In this document: positions 1 through 7,771 of the stretch, one piece after another
How positions within the stretch are numbered: the stretch's first letter is position 1
Layout: every line of letters starts with the position of its first letter
DNA from: an uncultured Collinsella sp.
Lineage (GTDB): Bacteria; Actinomycetota; Coriobacteriia; Coriobacteriales; Coriobacteriaceae
Reading direction: 5' to 3'
Assembly (NCBI GenBank): GCA_902478995.1
Contig: CABSNF010000009.1
Span: forward strand, 1 to 38,779
DNA length: 38,779 bases
Notes under the pieces: model-generated
Told to the model about the DNA's origin: nothing
The model's input: the letters and a program-made list of their open reading frames with translations, nothing else
The model's database searches: none
Position numbers and translations under genes: made by a program

Positions 1-3000
1 GTCGGCCTCGAGCACCACGCGAGAGCGCAGGCCGTTTTGCAGCAGCGTCTGCTGGGCCTCGGCAAGGCCAAGCTCCAGCGGCAGACCCGCGTGCCAGATA
101 GAGTCGCGCGCAGCGGCACCCGAGCCGCCATTGTGGCCGCTGATCAAGATCTTGTCGGCAGCGCCCTTGGCCACGCCGGTGGCGATGGTGCCGACGCCGG
201 CCTCGCTGACCAGCTTGACCGACACGCGTGCGCCGGGGTTGGCGTTCTTAAGGTCAAAGATCAGCTCTGCCAGGTCCTCGATAGAGTAAATATCGTGGTG
301 CGGCGGAGGCGAGATCAGGCCGATGCCGGGCGTGGACTGACGGACCTCGGCAATCCAGGGGTAGACCTTCTTGCCGGGCAGGTGGCCGCCCTCGCCGGGC
401 TTGGCGCCCTGGGCCATCTTGATCTGAATCTCGAAGGCGCTGCACAGGTAGCGGCTCGTCACGCCAAAGCGCGCGCTTGCCACCTGCTTGATGGCGGAAT
501 TCTTGGAGTCACCGTTAGCCAGCGGGGTCTCGCGACGCGGGTCCTCGCCGCCCTCGCCCGAGTTGGAACGGCCGTGCAGGCGGTTCATGGCGATGGCCAT
601 GCACTCGTGTGCTTCCTTGCTGATGGAGCCGTACGACATGGCGCCGGTGTTAAAGCGGCGGACGATGTTGAGCGCGGGCTCCACCTCGTCGAGCGAAACC
701 GGCGTGCGACCGTTGGCATTAAAGTCCAGCAGGTCACGCAGGCGCACGGCACGGCCGGTGCGGTGCAGGCGGGCGCTGTACTCCTTAAAGGTGTCGTAGC
801 TGTCCTCGCGGCAGGCGGTCTGCAGCAGGTAGACGGTCTGCGGGTCGATAAGGTGATCCTCGCCGCCGAGCGGGCGCCACTTGGTCAGACCCAGCGTGGG
901 CAGTTGATCGGGAGCCGGGCTCTTAAGGATAGCGAGCGCGGCGTCGTAGCGCTCGTTTTGCTCGCGCTCAACGTCCTCGACACCCATACCGCCCACACGG
1001 CTCACCGTGCCGGCGAAGTACGCGTTGACAAACTCCGGCGTAAAGCCCACGGCCTCGAAGATCTGCGCCGAATGGTAGCTCTGCACCGTGGAGATGCCCA
1101 TCTTGGACATGATGGAAACGATGCCGGCAGTCGCAGCCTTGTTGTAGTTGGCGATGCCTTGCTCGGCTGTCACGTCCAGATCGCCGTGCGCCGCCAAGTC
1201 GCGAATGCACGAATGCGCGTTGTACGGATAGATGCCGCTCGCGGAGTAGCCCACCAGTGCCGCAAAGTCGTGCGGAGACACGGCGTCGCCACACTCCACC
1301 ACGATGTCGGCAAAGGTACGCACGCCGGCTCGGATCAGGTGGTTGTGCACGCAGCCCACAGCGAGCAGTGACGGCACAGGGACCTCGCCCGCCGCAGCAC
1401 GGTCGCTCAGCACCACGATGTTCACGCCATCGCGAACCGCGGCCTCGACGTCTTCGGCAAGCTGCTTGAGCGCAGCCTGCAGCGCGCCCTCACCCGCGTC
1501 GCGGCGGTACACGGCACGGAAGCGGCGGGTCTTAAAGCCCACGCGGTCGATGGCGCAGATGCGGTCGAACTCCTCCTCGCTCAGCAGCGGACGCTCCAAG
1601 CGAACCAGCTGGCAGGCCGTACGGGAGTCCTCGAGCAGGTTGCCGTGGTTGCCCAGGTAGAGCGTGGTCGAGGTGACCATATGCTCGCGCAGGGCGTCGA
1701 TCGGCGGGTTCGTGACCTGGGCAAACAGCTGGTAGAAGTAGTCGAAGAACGAGCGCGTCTTCTTGGACAGGCAGGCCAGCGGCGCGTCGATGCCCATCGA
1801 GGCGAGCGGCGCCTTGCCCTGCTGGGCCATGGGACGCACGACCTCGTCGACGTCATCCCAGTGGTAGCCGAGCTTGGCCATGCGCACGGCGGCGGGCACC
1901 TCGGCGTCCTCGGCGGGCGTTGCCGCAACGGGCTCATCAAGCGCGTCGACGGTCAGCGTCTCTTCGGCGATCCAGTCGCGATAGGGCTTTTCCTTGGCGT
2001 AACGGGCGCGCAGCTCGTCGTTGTAGATGACGCGGCCGCGGGCAAAATCGACCTCGAGCATCTGGCCCGGTCCCAGACAGCCGCTCGTCAGAATGTTCTC
2101 GGGGCTCACCTCGATGGTGCCCACCTCGCTCGCCAGCATAAAGCGGCCGTCGCGCGTCACGTAGTAGCGAGCCGGACGCAGGCCGTTACGGTCGAGGGCG
2201 GCACCCAGGGTACGGCCGTCGGTAAAGGCGATAGCGGCAGGACCGTCCCACGGCTCCATGAGCATGGACTGGTAAGCGTCGTAGGCGCGGCGCTCCTCAC
2301 TCAGGCTGTCGTTGTGGTCCCACGGCTCGGGCAGCAACATGGACGCGGCACGCGTGAGCGGGCGACCGTTCATGACCAAAAACTCGAGCACGTTGTCCAG
2401 AATCGCGGAATCGGAGCCCTCACGGTTGATGATGGGCATCACGCGCTCAAGATCATGCTGCAACACGGGGCTGTACAGGTTGGGCTCGCGGGCACGAATC
2501 CAGTTGACGTTGCCCTTGAGGGTGTTAATCTCGCCGTTGTGGATGATAAAGCGGTTGGGGTGCGCACGCTCCCAACTGGGCGTGGTGTTGGTGGAGTAGC
2601 GCGAGTGTACGAGCGCCACGGCCGTCTTGACGGCGGCGTCGTTGAGGTCGATGAAGAAGCGGCGCATCTGTGTGGCGACCAGCATGCCCTTGTACACGAC
2701 GGTGCGCGAGCTCATGGAGCACACATAGAAGATCTTGTTGCGCAGGGCAAACTCGGCGTCAGCCTTCTTCTCGATGGTGCGGCGGCACACGTACAGGCGG
2801 CGCTCGAAGGCGTCGCCGGCGGGCGTGTCGTCCGGACGGCCCAGGAAAGCCTGCAAGATGGTGGGCATGCAGGCGCGGGCTGTCTCGCCCAGGTCGTGCG
2901 GGTCGACCGGCACCTCGCGCCAAAAGAGCAGCGGCACGCCGGCCTCGGCGCAGCCCTCCTCAAACACGCGACGGGCATCCTCTACGCCCTTGTCGTCCTG

Positions 3001-3300
3001 CGGGAAGAACAGCATGGCCACGCCATAGTCGCCCTCTGCCGGCAGAATCTGGCCGCACTTTTGAGCCTCTTTGCGGAAAAAATGATGCGGAACCTGGAAC
3101 AGGATGCCGGCGCCGTCGCCGGTGTTCTTCTCGAGTCCCGTACCGCCGCGGTGCTCCAAGTTGACCAGAATGGACAGCGCATCGTCCAGAATCTGGTGAT
3201 GGCGCTCACCGTTGATATCGGCAAGCGCGCCGATGCCACATGCATCGTGGTCGAATTCGGGGCGATAAAGGCCCTGCTGCTGAGCGAAATCTGCCTGCAT
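1..3300 (-). CDS. gltB: Glutamate synthase large subunit (GOGAT alpha), 3' end outside window
   Basis: Makes two glutamates from glutamine plus 2-oxoglutarate using reducing power from a small subunit, the main GS-GOGAT ammonium assimilation step in the cytoplasm. The 1100 codons seen read in one frame from an ATG preceded by GGGGAGG. The mature class-II amidotransferase cysteine is visible at residue 21 (DACGIG), so the first 20 residues are probably a propeptide. Next come the glutaminase fold (HSRYSTNT, NGEINTL), the central domain (LRPARYY, ALKQLAED), and the FMN-binding synthase barrel (MSYGSIS, ARFGVTS, GAKPGEGG, HNGGSGA). Relative to the roughly 1500-residue family, about 400 C-terminal residues are missing, including the probable 3Fe-4S cysteines and beta-helix domain. 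The small subunit would be expected just beyond the window edge. Identification is secure. Confidence 0.96.
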   Translation of the reverse strand, partial: MQADFAQQQGLYRPEFDHDACGIGALADINGERHHQILDDALSILVNLEHRGGTGLEKNTGDGAGILFQVPHHFFRKEAQKCGQILPAEGDYGVAMLFFPQDDKGVEDARRVFEEGCAEAGVPLLFWREVPVDPHDLGETARACMPTILQAFLGRPDDTPAGDAFERRLYVCRRTIEKKADAEFALRNKIFYVCSMSSRTVVYKGMLVATQMRRFFIDLNDAAVKTAVALVHSRYSTNTTPSWERAHPNRFIIHNGEINTLKGNVNWIRAREPNLYSPVLQHDLERVMPIINREGSDSAILDNVLEFLVMNGRPLTRAASMLLPEPWDHNDSLSEERRAYDAYQSMLMEPWDGPAAIAFTDGRTLGAALDRNGLRPARYYVTRDGRFMLASEVGTIEVSPENILTSGCLGPGQMLEVDFARGRVIYNDELRARYAKEKPYRDWIAEETLTVDALDEPVAATPAEDAEVPAAVRMAKLGYHWDDVDEVVRPMAQQGKAPLASMGIDAPLACLSKKTRSFFDYFYQLFAQVTNPPIDALREHMVTSTTLYLGNHGNLLEDSRTACQLVRLERPLLSEEEFDRICAIDRVGFKTRRFRAVYRRDAGEGALQAALKQLAEDVEAAVRDGVNIVVLSDRAAAGEVPVPSLLAVGCVHNHLIRAGVRTFADIVVECGDAVSPHDFAALVGYSASGIYPYNAHSCIRDLAAHGDLDVTAEQGIANYNKAATAGIVSIMSKMGISTVQSYHSAQIFEAVGFTPEFVNAYFAGTVSRVGGMGVEDVEREQNERYDAALAILKSPAPDQLPTLGLTKWRPLGGEDHLIDPQTVYLLQTACREDSYDTFKEYSARLHRTGRAVRLRDLLDFNANGRTPVSLDEVEPALNIVRRFNTGAMSYGSISKEAHECMAIAMNRLHGRSNSGEGGEDPRRETPLANGDSKNSAIKQVASARFGVTSRYLCSAFEIQIKMAQGAKPGEGGHLPGKKVYPWIAEVRQSTPGIGLISPPPHHDIYSIEDLAELIFDLKNANPGARVSVKLVSEAGVGTIATGVAKGAADKILISGHNGGSGAAARDSIWHAGLPLELGLAEAQQTLLQNGLRSRVVLEAD

Positions 3301-3400
3301 CGCGATCCTCCCCTAGATATTTAGACAGTCAGTTGAATAGGCATACTAGGAGCATCGCCGACCCGTTGTGTTTCCCGCCCGTTTCGAAACAATCGCGTAA

Positions 3401-3499
3401 CGCACGCCCTACGAGTGGGTGCCGCAGGTGGAGTACGCGCCCGAGGTGTCGATTGAACCCATCGACAACGCCACCTTCCGCGTGCCGGGCGGTCTGTAA
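3401..3499 (+). pseudogene. Probable gene relic: 32-codon C-terminal fragment ending in TAA
   Basis: In the gap between gltB and the Nramp gene one frame reads as ordinary high-GC coding sequence for 32 codons (start of fragment RTPYEWVPQVEYAPEVSIEP) and ends in TAA. It is preceded in frame by TAA at 3398-3400 and has no start codon or ribosome binding site. I do not recognise the parent protein. The palindromic array starts 16 bases after its stop. Upstream, 3301-3400 holds the gltB leader and a GTTTCGAAAC palindrome at 3381-3390, with no other gene. It could also be chance open sequence; 32 codons is short. Confidence 0.35.
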
Positions 3500-3515
3500 G
3501 CTCAGTGCATCTAAC

Positions 3516-3732
3516 ATCTCAATCTGTAACAGGAGGAGCCGGTTTTGGCGCCTAGATGTTACAGATTGAGATCTTCTGCAGGACGGTTTTGGTTTGTCTC
3601 AATCTGTAACACGAAGAGCCGGTTTTGGCGGTCAGCTGTTACAAATCAAGATTTTTCATAGGACCATTTCTTCCTGTCTTGATCTGTAACACCTAGACCC
3701 AATTTCCATCCTTAGTTGTTACAGATCAAGAC
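3516..3732. repeat. Palindromic array A: six alternating 16-bp arms at about 40-bp spacing
   Basis: Arms begin at 3516, 3557, 3596/3597, 3637, 3676 and 3717, alternating in orientation, so they form three inverted-repeat pairs. Pair 1 (3516-3531 with 3557-3572, ATCTCAATCTGTAACA) and pair 3 (3676-3691 with 3717-3732, GTCTTGATCTGTAACA) are perfect; pair 2 has about three mismatches. Arm-to-arm spacing is 41, 40, 40, 39 and 41 bases. Three of the five intervals carry CGGTTTTGG. The array lies in the divergent gap between gltB and the Nramp gene. It is not a CRISPR: arms are short, alternate in direction, and there are no cas genes. Confidence 0.85.
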
Positions 3733-3789
3733 ATTTCGGTAATCCCCTTTCACCATCCTATTCAAATACAACAATTTTGTTAGTCGTGG

Positions 3790-3818
3790 TTAACTTTTTA
3801 GCATAAAACGGGTATCCT
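3790..3818 (+). promoter_or_regulatory. Candidate promoter of the Nramp transporter gene
   Basis: TTAACT at 3790-3795 and TATCCT at 3813-3818 are separated by 17 bases and lie 36 bases upstream of the ATG. The -35 match is weak. I could not identify a convincing MntR or DtxR box. Confidence 0.4.
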
Positions 3819-3854
3819 TTGCGGCGTCAAACAAACGGCACGCAGGAGCTCACC

Positions 3855-5111
3855 ATGCTCAACCATCTCAAACAACACTTTGGCTCGCACCGCACCGCAG
3901 GCCACGGAGGTCTGGATATCGCCCGGCACATCGGCCCCGGGCTGCTCGTGACCGTCGGCTTTATCGACCCGGGCAACTGGGCCTCCAATATGGCCGCGGG
4001 CTCGCAGTTTGGCTACGCGCTGCTGTGGATCGTCACGCTGTCCACGATTATGCTCATTGTGCTGCAGCACAACGCGGCGCACCTGGGCATCGCCACGGGC
4101 ACCTGTCTTGCCGAGGCCACGACACACTACCTCCCCCGCATCGTGGGACACATGGTGCTCGCCAGCGCCTATCTCGCGACCATCGCCACCGCCATGGCCG
4201 AAGTCCTGGGTGGCGCGATTGCCCTTCAAATGCTCTTTGGGCTGCCCGTGCGCGCGGGCTGCGTCATCGTGGCGGCAGTATCGATGGCGATGCTCATGAC
4301 GAGCTCCTACAAGCGCGCCGAGCGATGGATCATCGCCTTCGTAGGCGTGGTAGGACTCTCGTTTTTGGCTGAGCTTACGCTGGTCAAGGTCGACTGGCCG
4401 CAGGCCGCCGCAAGCTGGATCACACCCAGTATGCCCACCGGCTCGGCCGCGATTATCGTAAGTGTCCTAGGCGCGGTTGTTATGCCTCACAACCTCTTCC
4501 TGCACTCCGAGGTCATCCAATCCATGCACTTCGAAGGCCAAGGCGAGCAGGTTATCGAGGAACGTCTGCGCTACGAGCTCTTCGACACGCTCTTTTCGAT
4601 GGGCGTGGGCTGGGCGATCAACTCGGCCATGGTCATCCTGGCCGCAACGACCTTCTTTGCGCATGGCATTGTCGTAGACGACCTCGCCGTCGCAGCGGAC
4701 ACGCTCTCCCCCATTCTGGGCCCGGCAAGCTCGACCATCTTTGCGGTGGCACTGCTGTTTGCGGGCATATCGAGTAGTGTGACGGTGGGCATGGCGGCAG
4801 GCACCATCACCGCGGGCATGTTCGACGAGGAATACGACATCCACGACCGACATTCCTCGATCGGGGTGGCGGCCTGTTTCGTCGGCGCAGTGACGGCGTG
4901 CTTGGTCGTCCCGAATCCTTTTGAGGGTCTCATCTGGAGTCAGGCGCTGCTGTCTCTTCAGCTGCCGATTACGGTCTTTGTGCTCATACGGCTCACCAGC
5001 TCACGCCGCGTCATGGGCAAATACGCCAACTCGCGCCCGCTCAACGCGCTGCTCGTAGGGATCGGCGCCATCGTGACGATTCTCGACATCGTGCTGCTAA
5101 CGGGGATGTAA
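3855..5111 (+). CDS. mntH: Nramp-family divalent metal (Mn2+/Fe2+) proton symporter
   Basis: Proton-coupled importer of Mn2+ and/or Fe2+ in the cytoplasmic membrane, 418 residues with about 11 predicted membrane helices. The metal-site residues are present: D38 and N41 in the DPGNW motif of helix 1, and M210 with H212 in the MPHN motif of helix 6. The methionine favours transition metals over the Mg2+-transporting relatives that lack it. The start at 3855 is chosen because CAGGAG lies 6 bases upstream; an earlier in-frame ATG at 3819 has no such site. The gene stands alone, with array A upstream and a decayed copy of the same repeat 30 bases after its stop. No adjacent regulator gene is visible. 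Confidence 0.93.
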   Translation: MLNHLKQHFGSHRTAGHGGLDIARHIGPGLLVTVGFIDPGNWASNMAAGSQFGYALLWIVTLSTIMLIVLQHNAAHLGIATGTCLAEATTHYLPRIVGHMVLASAYLATIATAMAEVLGGAIALQMLFGLPVRAGCVIVAAVSMAMLMTSSYKRAERWIIAFVGVVGLSFLAELTLVKVDWPQAAASWITPSMPTGSAAIIVSVLGAVVMPHNLFLHSEVIQSMHFEGQGEQVIEERLRYELFDTLFSMGVGWAINSAMVILAATTFFAHGIVVDDLAVAADTLSPILGPASSTIFAVALLFAGISSSVTVGMAAGTITAGMFDEEYDIHDRHSSIGVAACFVGAVTACLVVPNPFEGLIWSQALLSLQLPITVFVLIRLTSSRRVMGKYANSRPLNALLVGIGAIVTILDIVLLTGM

Positions 5112-5141
5112 TTGGGATGGCGTGGCTGTCTAGATATAACG

Positions 5142-5190
5142 TCTCAATCTGTAACACGTGAGACCGTTTTAAACCGTCAGATAAATCAAA
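5142..5190. repeat. Decayed single unit of palindromic array A
   Basis: TCTCAATCTGTAACA at 5142-5156 matches the array A left arm exactly. It is followed by a loop-like stretch (GAGACCGTTTTAAACCGTCAG) that parallels array unit 2, and a degenerate right arm (ATAAATCAAAA). The Nramp gene is therefore bracketed by this repeat family. Confidence 0.65.
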
Positions 5191-5223
5191 AGGGTCCCGG
5201 CCGAGAATTCGACCGGTACCCTT
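5186..5223 (-). terminator. Rho-independent terminator of the rubredoxin gene
   Basis: A 15-bp stem with two mismatches (5190-5204 with 5209-5223; AAGGGTACCGGTCGA on the minus strand) is followed on the minus strand by TTTTGATTT. It lies 40 bases past the rubredoxin stop. Confidence 0.75.
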
Positions 5224-5263
5224 GGACAGAGCTATATGTTGCTGCAAGTTGTGTGTCTACGAG

Positions 5264-5407
5264 CTACTCCTCGACGAGCTCAAACTGATCGGGACCGACG
5301 CCGCAGACCGGGCATACGTAGTCCTCGGGCAGCTCGGGCGTGTCGACCTCAACCTCGTAACCGCAAACGGTGCACACAAACTTATACGTCTTCTTCTCCT
5401 CAGCCAT
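5264..5407 (-). CDS. Short rubredoxin (47 aa)
   Basis: One-electron carrier with a mononuclear Fe(Cys)4 centre. The two metal knuckles are C12-C15 (CTVCGY) and C32-C35 (CPVCGVGPDQF). Only 16 residues separate the knuckles, against about 29 in classical 53-residue rubredoxins, so the mid-protein loop is missing, as in rubrerythrin-type rubredoxin domains. The start has AGGAG about 6 bases upstream. It lies 88 bases downstream of a flavin reductase whose relatives are often fused to rubredoxin, so the two are likely redox partners. It also has its own candidate promoter and a terminator. Confidence 0.93.
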   Translation of the reverse strand: MAEEKKTYKFVCTVCGYEVEVDTPELPEDYVCPVCGVGPDQFELVEE

Positions 5408-5450
5408 GATGTTCTCCTCTCGAACGTGACTGCTGGTGTACTTACTTATT

Positions 5451-5478
5451 AGTATATATTCTCAATAATATAATGCAA
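5451..5478 (-). promoter_or_regulatory. Rubredoxin promoter with inverted repeat in the spacer
   Basis: On the minus strand TTGCAT (5478-5473) and TATACT (5456-5451) are 16 bases apart. The AT-rich spacer holds an inverted repeat, TATATT-6-AATATA at 5455-5472, placed where a repressor would block polymerase. This would give the rubredoxin expression independent of the upstream flavin reductase. The protein that might bind is unknown. Confidence 0.55.
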
Positions 5479-5495
5479 GTATTTTTAGAACATTT

Positions 5496-5999
5496 CTAGC
5501 CTTGATACGACGAGGCTTTGGGCGGCGTCTTGCCCTTTAGCACCTTGTGATAGTAGTCGTACGTCAGCGGCGTCTCGTCGCTCAGGCGCTCGGCATCCTC
5601 GACCTCGCCAATAAACAGCAGATGCGTGCCCACATCCACAGTGTCGATCAAACGGCAGCTAAACAGGGCCGCCGCGTGCTCGGGCACATAGGGCATGCCT
5701 AGAGCCGTCTCGCGGGTCTCGTATTTGGCAAACTTGTCATAATCGCTGCTGGTGCGGAACCCAAAGTTACCGATGTAGAGCATGTCGGCGGTCTGATCGA
5801 TCACGGTCAGCGCGAACGCTTTGGCCGATGCGATGACGCCCGAGGTGACATTGTCCTTGTTCACGGCAACCGAAATACGCGGCGGCATGGACGTCACCTG
5901 CACCGCAGTGTTGATGACGCAGCCGGCGCGCAACCCGTCTGCCGCAGCGCTCACCACGTACAGACCGCTCGGCATGGTAAAGAACGCAGTTTTGTCCAT
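5496..5999 (-). CDS. Flavin reductase / flavoredoxin-like FMN protein
   Basis: 167-residue split-barrel FMN protein of the flavin reductase-like family, expected to pass electrons between NAD(P)H or reduced flavin and an acceptor such as rubredoxin. It begins MDKTAFFTMPSGLYVVSA and ends near PLTYDYYHKVLKGKTPPKA. This closely parallels, from memory, the N-terminal half of clostridial high-molecular-weight rubredoxin (Hrb), in which the same segment runs into a rubredoxin domain. Here the protein stops after SSYQG and rubredoxin is a separate gene 88 bases on. The start at 5999 has GGGGAG upstream; the longer open frame lacks a ribosome site. Likely role: O2 or NO detoxification, or redox balance. 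Confidence 0.88.
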   Translation of the reverse strand: MDKTAFFTMPSGLYVVSAAADGLRAGCVINTAVQVTSMPPRISVAVNKDNVTSGVIASAKAFALTVIDQTADMLYIGNFGFRTSSDYDKFAKYETRETALGMPYVPEHAAALFSCRLIDTVDVGTHLLFIGEVEDAERLSDETPLTYDYYHKVLKGKTPPKASSYQG

Positions 6000-6050
6000 A
6001 ACGATCACTCCCCTAACTCGGGTTGGAACCTCATGAATGTATGTACCCAC

Positions 6051-6084
6051 AAAAAAGGCGGCACCCATAACGGACGCCGCCTTT
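6051..6084 (-). terminator. Rho-independent terminator downstream of smpB
   Basis: A 13-bp stem (6054-6066 with 6072-6084, AAAGGCGGCGTCC on the minus strand) has a 5-base loop and runs into TTTTTT on the minus strand. It ends transcripts from the TPR-smpB unit 52 bases before the flavin reductase start. Confidence 0.85.
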
Positions 6085-6126
6085 GAGACATATGTGTCAG
6101 AACAGTAAGAAAGATGAGACGCCCGC

Positions 6127-6193
6127 AGTTGCGGTGAAATAGGGACTGAATAGCCCCTCAAACAGGCAAAACAGTCCGTATTCCACCGCAACT
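6127..6193. repeat. Palindromic repeat B, copy 1
   Basis: 22-bp arms (6127-6148 and 6172-6193, two mismatches; core TTGCGGTGAAATAGGGAC) flank a 23-base loop. The loop itself can pair AGCC with GGC. The copy sits 12 bases beyond the smpB stop and before its terminator. Copies 2 and 3 lie at 20054 and 20915. Confidence 0.85.
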
Positions 6194-6205
6194 TATACAG
6201 AGTGC

Positions 6206-6676
6206 CTAGCGGTTGCGTTCCTTAAGGGCGCGGTCGATCTCGCGTTGGACATCACGCTTGGCCATGTCCTCGCGCTTGTCGTAGAGCTTCTTGCCGCGAC
6301 CCAGACCCAGCAGCAGCTTTACGCGGCCGTCGGTATTAAAGTAGAGCTCCAACGGAACCAGCGCATAACCACGGTTGCGAAGTTTGCCGTCAAGAAAGTC
6401 GATCTCCTTGCGGTGCAGCAGCAGACGACGCCGACGGTCGGGATCGCGATTCCACACGCCACCATGGCTATAAGGGTGGATATGCAGGCCGACGAGCCAG
6501 CACTCGCCGCCACGAATCAGCGCAAAAGTGTCAGTGATCTGACAGGCGCGCTCGCGAATCGACTTGACCTCGGTGCCGCTCAGCTCAATACCGCACTCAA
6601 ACGTCTCATCGATAAAGTACTCGTGATGTGCCGAGCGATTCTTAGAAATGAGCTTGCACTCGCGCTTACTGGGCAT
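6206..6676 (-). CDS. smpB: SsrA-binding protein SmpB
   Basis: Cytoplasmic RNA-binding protein that carries alanyl-tmRNA to stalled ribosomes for trans-translation. The 156 residues match the usual length. Hallmarks are KNRSAHHEYFIDETFECGIELSGTEVKSIR at the N-terminus (the beta-barrel core, given here as three short motifs: NRSAHHEY, FECGIELSG, TEVKSIR) and the basic tail GLGRGKKLYDKRED followed by KRDVQREIDRALKER. The start at 6676 has AAGGAGG upstream and overlaps the end of the TPR gene by 11 bases, so the two are translationally coupled. The tmRNA gene itself is not in this window. Confidence 0.97.
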   Translation of the reverse strand: MPSKRECKLISKNRSAHHEYFIDETFECGIELSGTEVKSIRERACQITDTFALIRGGECWLVGLHIHPYSHGGVWNRDPDRRRRLLLHRKEIDFLDGKLRNRGYALVPLELYFNTDGRVKLLLGLGRGKKLYDKREDMAKRDVQREIDRALKERNR

Positions 6677-7583
6677 CGCCGGCCTCCTTGGCGCCATCGG
6701 CGTTTGAGCCCGCAGTCTCGCGCTTTGCCTTGCGCTCGGCATTGAGCTCGGCATCGCTCTCGCGCACCAGTTTGATAATCGCCGCGCAGGCCTCCTCGCC
6801 CACCAAGTCGCGAGCACGTACCGTCAGGCGCGTCGCCTCCTGCTTGTCGCCGTCGCTTGCAGCATCGGTCGCGCACATAATCAGGCAGATGGCAATCTCG
6901 GCCGAAGGCGAGGTCGGCACGCCTTGCAGGGCCAATTCACCCATCACGTGGTCGTCGCTCTCATCAGCGGCATCCGGATAGGTGGTATGGATCTTGTTGA
7001 GCAGGCGCGTCGTATGCGCATCGTTGGGCGCCAGGCGCAGCGCCAGACGCGCGCAGCCCACGGCAGCCGAAACGTTCTCGGTCTCGGGCTCCAAGAAGTA
7101 CTGACCTAGATTGGCGTAAGCGCGGGCGGCGCACTTGCCATCGCTTGCACGCTCCAGCACCGAGAACGAGAGCGATGCCCATTCCTGCTTGTCCTCGAGT
7201 GCACGGAACAGCTCGGCCAAATCCAAGCGATAGTTGCAGTTCATGGGGTCCCAACGCACAGCCTGCATCAGGGCATTACGAGCGCTTACATAATCCTGCT
7301 GGCGAATGTAGGCAAACGCCATGTCAGAGTACAGGCGGTCAAACGGCACCTCGACCTGCACGAGCTCGCGCGGATCCTTCTCCACGCGGCGATAGGCCAA
7401 GCGCTCAAACTTGCTATCGAAGCTAAAGTATTGACGCTTCTCCTCCGTCTTGCACTCAGCGTCGATATACTCCTCGGCGAGCTCCACCAGACGCTCCAGC
7501 AGCGGCGTCGCCGTAGCCAGGTCGCCCTGCGCCAGATAGTTCTCGGCATACGTGATGTCTTGCAAGCTGATGGGCAGATCCAT
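6666..7583 (-). CDS. TPR-repeat cytoplasmic protein, unknown function
   Basis: 305 residues, soluble, rich in Ala, Glu and Leu, with several tetratricopeptide-like helix pairs. Clear candidates are around ITYAENYLAQGDLATATPLL (residues 9-28), LYSDMAFAYIRQQDYVSARN, and AARAYANLGQYFL. The last 50 residues are charged (ERKAKRETAGSN) and probably disordered. Such repeats form protein-binding scaffolds; no enzyme motif is visible. The start at 7583 has CGAGGAG upstream; an earlier in-frame start lacks one. It overlaps smpB by 11 bases, so both are probably cotranscribed, which could link it to ribosome rescue, but that is only positional inference. Confidence 0.85.
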   Translation of the reverse strand: MDLPISLQDITYAENYLAQGDLATATPLLERLVELAEEYIDAECKTEEKRQYFSFDSKFERLAYRRVEKDPRELVQVEVPFDRLYSDMAFAYIRQQDYVSARNALMQAVRWDPMNCNYRLDLAELFRALEDKQEWASLSFSVLERASDGKCAARAYANLGQYFLEPETENVSAAVGCARLALRLAPNDAHTTRLLNKIHTTYPDAADESDDHVMGELALQGVPTSPSAEIAICLIMCATDAASDGDKQEATRLTVRARDLVGEEACAAIIKLVRESDAELNAERKAKRETAGSNADGAKEAGDAQ

Positions 7584-7639
7584 GGCTACTCCTCGATCTG
7601 AGCGAAACACGGCAGGCGCCGTATATACGGTCAATACAC

Positions 7640-7668
7640 AAAACCCGGGTCTCTTACGAGGCCCGGGC
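7640..7668 (-). terminator. Terminator of the tRNA-Gln/tRNA-Glu unit
   Basis: A CCCGGG-containing hairpin (7643-7653 with 7658-7668, loop GTAA region) is followed on the minus strand by TTTTG. It lies 10 bases past the tRNA-Glu CCA end. Confidence 0.75.
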
Positions 7669-7677
7669 GTTCAATTT

Positions 7678-7754
7678 TGGTAGCCCGTACCAGATTCGAA
7701 CTGGTGATCTCCGCCTTGAGAGGGCGGCGTCCTAAACCGCTAGACGAACGGGCC
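7678..7754 (-). tRNA. tRNA-Glu (anticodon CTC)
   Basis: The minus strand folds as a cloverleaf. Acceptor GGCCCGT pairs with ACGGGCT, with a G-U first pair. The anticodon stem CCGCC/GGCGG holds loop CTCTCAA, giving anticodon CTC for GAG. The T arm has GTTCGAA, the discriminator is A, and CCA is encoded at 7680-7678. Length is 77 with CCA. Confidence 0.95.
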
Positions 7755-7771
7755 ATATGTAGCAAATGCAA

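Noticed and set aside
1645..3324. A 559-codon plus-strand open frame over gltB
   Set aside because: It is antisense to a secure glutamate synthase frame and its translation matches nothing recognisable.
3516..3732. CRISPR array
   Set aside because: The arms are only 16 bases, alternate in orientation, intervals share sequence with each other, and no cas gene is present.
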